This document shows, piece by piece, positions 59,905-64,000 of a DNA stretch of 64,000 nucleotides. Position 1 is the first letter of the stretch. Every line of letters begins with the position of its first letter. The translations under genes and the position numbers were made by a program. The DNA is from Sipunculus nudus (Eukaryota; Annelida; Sipuncula; Golfingiida; Sipunculidae), in assembly GCA_026874595.1 (NCBI GenBank), contig CM049306.1, positions 83,604,142 through 83,668,141 on the forward strand, in the 5' to 3' direction. Under the pieces are notes generated by a model. It ran no database searches. It was given only the letters and a program-made list of their open reading frames with translations, and had not been told where the DNA came from.

Positions 59905-61315
59905 TTGCTGATGGTTAAAAGTAGACACTATATAATAAGTTAAACACCACTGCAAGGCATTGGTAACACAACATCACAAACTAAGGGCAAAATGTGTGAC
60001 CTTTAGTCCTAATTTAGAAAATAGCTTTAGGGAATCATGATGGATCTGAGGTAACGGGATATGTCAAAAATAGATGAAAGTTTTAATGAAATTAAATGAA
60101 AGAGCAGACAGCTATCAACAGAAGTCCTCTAAACTTAGATGAAATCATCAGGAATATACAAAGAACAACATATATGTCAGAACATGCACTGCTTAAAGTA
60201 TTACTTTCTTTAAGAATATGATAAGAAGATATACTGTCATAAAACACTGACCTGAGACAGCTGGAAGGAGAAAACACCACTGATGGCAGGTCCAACAGCA
60301 TTCTAACATAAACACTCAACGAGCTGTCATTTATTCAGTCCAGGCTTCCTTTGTCACACACATAATGAGCAATTACCATCAAAAGCCTACCAGCTGTTGA
60401 CATGGTGTTTTGGACTGTTTGTCTTTCACAGGTTTGCATAGAAAAATCTGTGGGATAATTAGATAAAAATTAACTGTTAAACCTTCCTCTCTTTGATGTC
60501 TTGGGTTTGCTCTACATTATCTCTCATGATAGCTTCCTCTTATTAATTTTTTTCTCACGTTTTAAATGGAAATATTCCAGCAGAATGAATATTTCACATG
60601 CAAAATATAATGCAAAGATCATACAATAACTGTATTTGCCTGACTAAGAAAATCATCTGACTTCCTGAACACCTTTTATAAACTATGAAAACACAAACTA
60701 GTGTGTTTCATTCATAATTTATGAATAGGAAAGTAAAAAAAAAAAACAGCTGCAGCAAATTCGTATTGATTTTTATTATTTGTGATCCTTTGAACAGTTA
60801 TGCAACAATCTCTGTGTTTGAATCTTACAGGTTGAACAACTAGATAGTGCATGGATGATAATCCTTTCATCTCTGGGGCCCTGAATAAAGGATGTTTTGA
60901 TCTTATTAAACAATGGCCTTGCATGACATTACAGATTCATTGGCTAATGATGCTATTCACAACTGGGCTTAATTTATTAATATGACAACAACAGACTACA
61001 AGATACATGCTTTTTTTGTTGTATCTCATACTGGTTATGCTAAGTCCTCTTACAATGACTATGACATTAAGATTTGTCATAAGGTTAATTAAAAAATGAT
61101 TTTATAGTACTGCATATGAATACTGATGTTCACTATAAACAAATCATATAGATCGAGAAGTCAACACAGAACTACTTATAAAAGCTGATTTATACATCTT
61201 TATAGATTATACTGATATTGTACCCAAGCTTATAATACATCTAACTTTTTCTTTTCATGTAACATAATTCTTTTGCTAATACTATGAGTTAATAATAATA
61301 TGATTTTAATTCCTC
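59905..61315. other. AT-rich non-coding DNA
   Basis: No gene or clear repeat. Confidence 0.5.
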
Positions 61316-61319
61316 ATGC

Positions 61320-61650
61320 CTAGTTACTATTCTCTTCTTCACGAATAATTTAATTTTTATTCTTCATGAAATATTAATTTCTGTACTTCATGAAAATCAA
61401 ATTTCTATTCCTCAGAAATTTTTTACATTTCTGTAACTTATGATTAACCAAATTGCTATTCCTCAGGAAATCTTAATTTCTGTTCCTCATGAATAATCGA
61501 ACATCTATTCCTCAGGAAAGGTAACATTTCTGTACCTCATGAATATTCAAATTTCAATTCCTTAGGATTACTTAAAATTTCTATTCCTCATGAAAAATCA
61601 CTTTTCCAGTCCCCATGAATAAGCACCGTTCTAATCCTCATGAAAAATGC
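61320..61650. repeat. Minisatellite, ~25-bp unit, about 13 copies
   Basis: The unit is approximately TTTCTATTCCTCATGAATAA with a short AT-rich spacer, repeating every ~25 bp (for example near 61361, 61387, 61461, 61484, 61509, 61583 and 61636). Two alternating variants, CTCATGAATAA and CTCAGGAAA, can be seen. Confidence 0.88.
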
Positions 61651-61654
61651 AAAG

Positions 61655-62735
61655 ATTAAATGAAATTGAGTAATAATTCCTTTAACACATGTAGCAGACA
61701 AGATAATACAGATCTTATATATGCAAGTACTATGAATAATGTAACCAAAAATACACTTTACTTAAAAAGACAAAAAGGCCAAAATACTCTTTATTCCAAG
61801 TATCATTAGTATGGTGATCAAAGTTCATAAAGACATAAATTGCCATTATCAAATGAACAATACTTAGGCTTATTCCAAAACTGGCATATTTCAGGTTTTA
61901 ATGACTCTTATAATAGTCTGTAAAAGAAATCTGTACAAGTTGCATTGCAGAGGAAAGGAAACAATTTGTTTTACCTCAGTAAGCAGAAATGCTGAATTTG
62001 GTTTCATTATAAAGTGTAATGGAATGGTTAAAACTTGGATTTAGGATGGTTTCACTGGTTTTATTGCTACTAAATGTGAAATTAAATGTCCAATTGTTCC
62101 TTTCTGTTAAGTAAATGTAAAAAAAGTATCTGGGATTAACAAAACATTCTATTTAAGGATATGTTTTTTATGAAAAGTTTCTATGTAAGATGAACTTTGT
62201 ATTGATTCTTGAGTCCATTTTTGCTCTGCATCTTCCTGAACAGCTGTAACAGCAGCTGGTAAAGCAGCTAAATACTACAGAATATGACAAAGCAGCAGCT
62301 GAAATGAAAATATGGTTGATAAGGCTTCATTTATGCTTTTATTGCACCAGTTCTAAGTGTTTTAAATTGTGGTTCAATATTTCACAGTAGCTTTTTAGCC
62401 AATTAATCTTTGTTCAAATGGAACTGATATATTCAGAATCCCACAAATATTATACCAAATCCTGCTGATATATTCAAAATACAACTGATATATTCTGTTT
62501 TGTTAAATTTATTTTTTAAATGTGTGAAAGAAAAACATGCCAAATTCAATCAATTAATTAAAATTTGTCCTAGGCTTCAGTACACTAAAAAGAAAGGGTT
62601 AATAAATACAAACCTATACTCCAGTGCTTTGTCAAGAAGAGCCTGTATTAACTGGGCCATAACCAATTAAGGAAAATGGACATGTTGAACAAATCTTGCC
62701 ATTAAACAATGACAGATTTTCTTTGTTAGAAGGAA
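61655..62735. other. AT-rich non-coding DNA
   Basis: Only small local repeats: an ACTGATATATTCA phrase three times at 62424-62490 and CAGCTG-like phrases at 62240-62300. No gene. Confidence 0.5.
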
Positions 62736-63332
62736 AAACTAGAATATCAGCAGGAGCTGACAAAAGCCCTCAGCCAAAAGAACAGTGTTTATAAGTGGAA
62801 ACAGTAACATTTACGAAATATTTGTTCTCACATGGATGTATATCTGTACATGTCTTAGGTTATAAATTTAAACTGGAGAGGTATGTACCATGTTTTATAA
62901 CAATCCATCAAATGCTTCCTCAGAAATAAGCTCCTAAGTTTTATTCTATTCTAAGCACAGTGACCTTGAAAAGTAGGTCAAGGTCACCCATCTTTGAACA
63001 TGACCAAGATTTTGTAAATATGCATCAGCACTGAAGAAATGAACGTGGGTTCGTTCCTGTGTTGAATACCTTTGGAGATATCCTGCTCAAAAGGCCAAAG
63101 TTAAAAAATCCAATAAAAATTTATTAAAAATCAGAAATTGTAGACAGAGCCCGCAAACTTGTCCAGTAGTTACAGACCATCCAGGCGCGCAGCCAAGGGG
63201 GGGCTGCAGGGTGCCCCCCTCCCCCGGTCCCCTCCCCCGTCCCTGTCGCATCCAATACTCACCGTCCTTTCGGAATTTCACTTAATCTAATACAAATATA
63301 TATGCATTAAATAAGTGGCGGATATATACTAT

Positions 63333-63622
63333 CAGTGGCGGATCAAGAAGGGGCGCCTTTGGCGCGCGGCCCCCACCCCCACCACCCTACCCACTGTTGA
63401 GCTGCAAAATCATTTATTTTATCTTTTTTCTGATTTTTGTGATGAAGTTTCATTTTTCATATTTCAATATGTGAAGAGGAAACCCCTCCCCAAGTAACTG
63501 TAACTATCCTTAATTAAACCATTGTTCATAATTGAAAATAAAACAATATATATTTTCATACATTGAAATATATAAGTATTTATAAAATAATTATAATAAT
63601 TATTACAATAATAACAATGTAC

Positions 63623-63678
<56 letters not shown>

Positions 63679-63766
63679 TTGCATATATAACTGTCTTCAT
63701 ATTATCCATACATGCAAATTAGCGCCCCCCCCCCCCCCCATTTTCATATTTCTTGATCCGCCACTG
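63333..63766. mobile_element. Inner TIR element (CAGTGGCGGATCAAG ends)
   Basis: Left end CAGTGGCGGATCAAGAAG; right end in reverse complement CAGTGGCGGATCAAGAAA, giving about 17 bp of perfect inverted repeat. It lies inside the 632-bp transposon. The interior has a (TA)n tract (63630-63677) and a C15 tract (63725-63739). Its tips are related to those at 7932-8127. No target-site duplication was found, so a fused arrangement is possible. Confidence 0.78.
63630..63677. repeat. (TA)n microsatellite
   Basis: About 48 bp of alternating AT inside the inner TIR element. Confidence 0.96.
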
Positions 63767-64000
63767 ATGATGGCCCCCTTAAATTCCCTCCCTCAATCCT
63801 GGCTATGCCCCTGCCATCAGTCCCAATGATCATAGTAAGTTTTGTGAAAATCAACCTAATGGTTCCTGAGAAATAAGCTTCTAAGTGTTTTTCATTAATC
63901 AGCTCTAAAATGTAGAAATATAGGTCAAGGTCACCCATCTTTGAACCTGACTGAGATTTTGTCAATATACATCTTCACCAAAAAAATAAAATTCCTACGG

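Larger units (their letters stand above)
63182..63813. mobile_element. 632-bp TIR transposon inserted in C4 (hAT-like ends)
   Basis: The left end is CAGGCGCGCAGCCAAGG. The right end in reverse complement is CAGGGGCATAGCCAGG. The 5-bp sequence CCATC occurs on both sides (63177-63181 and 63814-63818) and only once in uninterrupted C copies, which supports a target-site duplication. There is no transposase. CAGGGG-type tips suit the hAT superfamily. Most hAT elements make 8-bp duplications, so a 5-bp one points to a variant clade or another superfamily. Confidence 0.8.
62738..64000 (+). mobile_element. Family C element copy 4, interrupted and cut by window end
   Basis: Begins ACTAGAATATCAGCAGGAGC and AAAAGCCCTCAGCC as in the other C copies. 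The first monomer runs to GTTACAGACCATC at 63181, is broken by a 632-bp transposon, and resumes at CCATCAGTCCCAATGATCAT (63814). It continues to the end of the window inside the second monomer, so the 3' hairpin lies outside. Confidence 0.85.

Overview
This window looks like AT-rich, gene-poor nuclear DNA from a marine invertebrate, most likely a bivalve mollusc. The basis is the repeat content: dispersed elements with tandem-repeat cores of the kind known from oysters, scallops and clams (pearl-type elements and Helentron-associated interspersed elements, HINEs), together with tRNA-derived SINE-like copies, (TA)n and poly-G microsatellites, and a 5'-truncated LINE tail. The species assignment is an inference. 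I find no intact protein-coding gene. The open frames are short, lack recognisable domains, and mostly translate repeats. The only protein homology I would defend is the C-terminal tail of a non-LTR retrotransposon ORF2 near 34.1-34.4 kb.

Layout: 0.6-1.75 kb is a two-part minisatellite with an E-box-like core. 1.75-8.4 kb is mostly unique AT-rich DNA with two ~200-bp terminal-inverted-repeat (TIR) elements of one family in opposite orientations. 8.4-19.5 kb is a dense nest of tandem-core elements that I call families A to E. 19.5-25.1 kb is AT-rich DNA with (TA)n, a fold-back, two tRNA-like elements, an old A relative and a family F core. 25.6-34.7 kb holds A3, a second copy of the composite E/B element, and a B element carrying a 3.3-kb passenger with CpG-rich, promoter-like ends, followed by the LINE tail. 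34.7-64 kb is mainly unique AT-rich DNA with two complete family C elements, a third C copy broken by a nested pair of TIR transposons and running off the edge, a SINE, degenerate purine- and pyrimidine-rich repeats and a 25-bp minisatellite.

The main discovery candidate is the shared architecture of the element families. The copies with a readable left end begin ACTAGA or ACTAGT. In families A, B, C and D an 8-14 nt arm near the left end is repeated at the right end as one side of a terminal hairpin, usually just after a GACA/GACG microsatellite. The cores of A, B, C and E are satellite-like arrays whose monomers each carry the 12-bp palindrome GGTGGCGCCACC or a near variant. This matches the known HINE plan but with several apparently unrelated families side by side, nested in each other, recombined into composites and, in one case, carrying a large passenger. 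Function and mobility are inferred from sequence layout only. Coordinates of element ends are accurate to a few bases at best.
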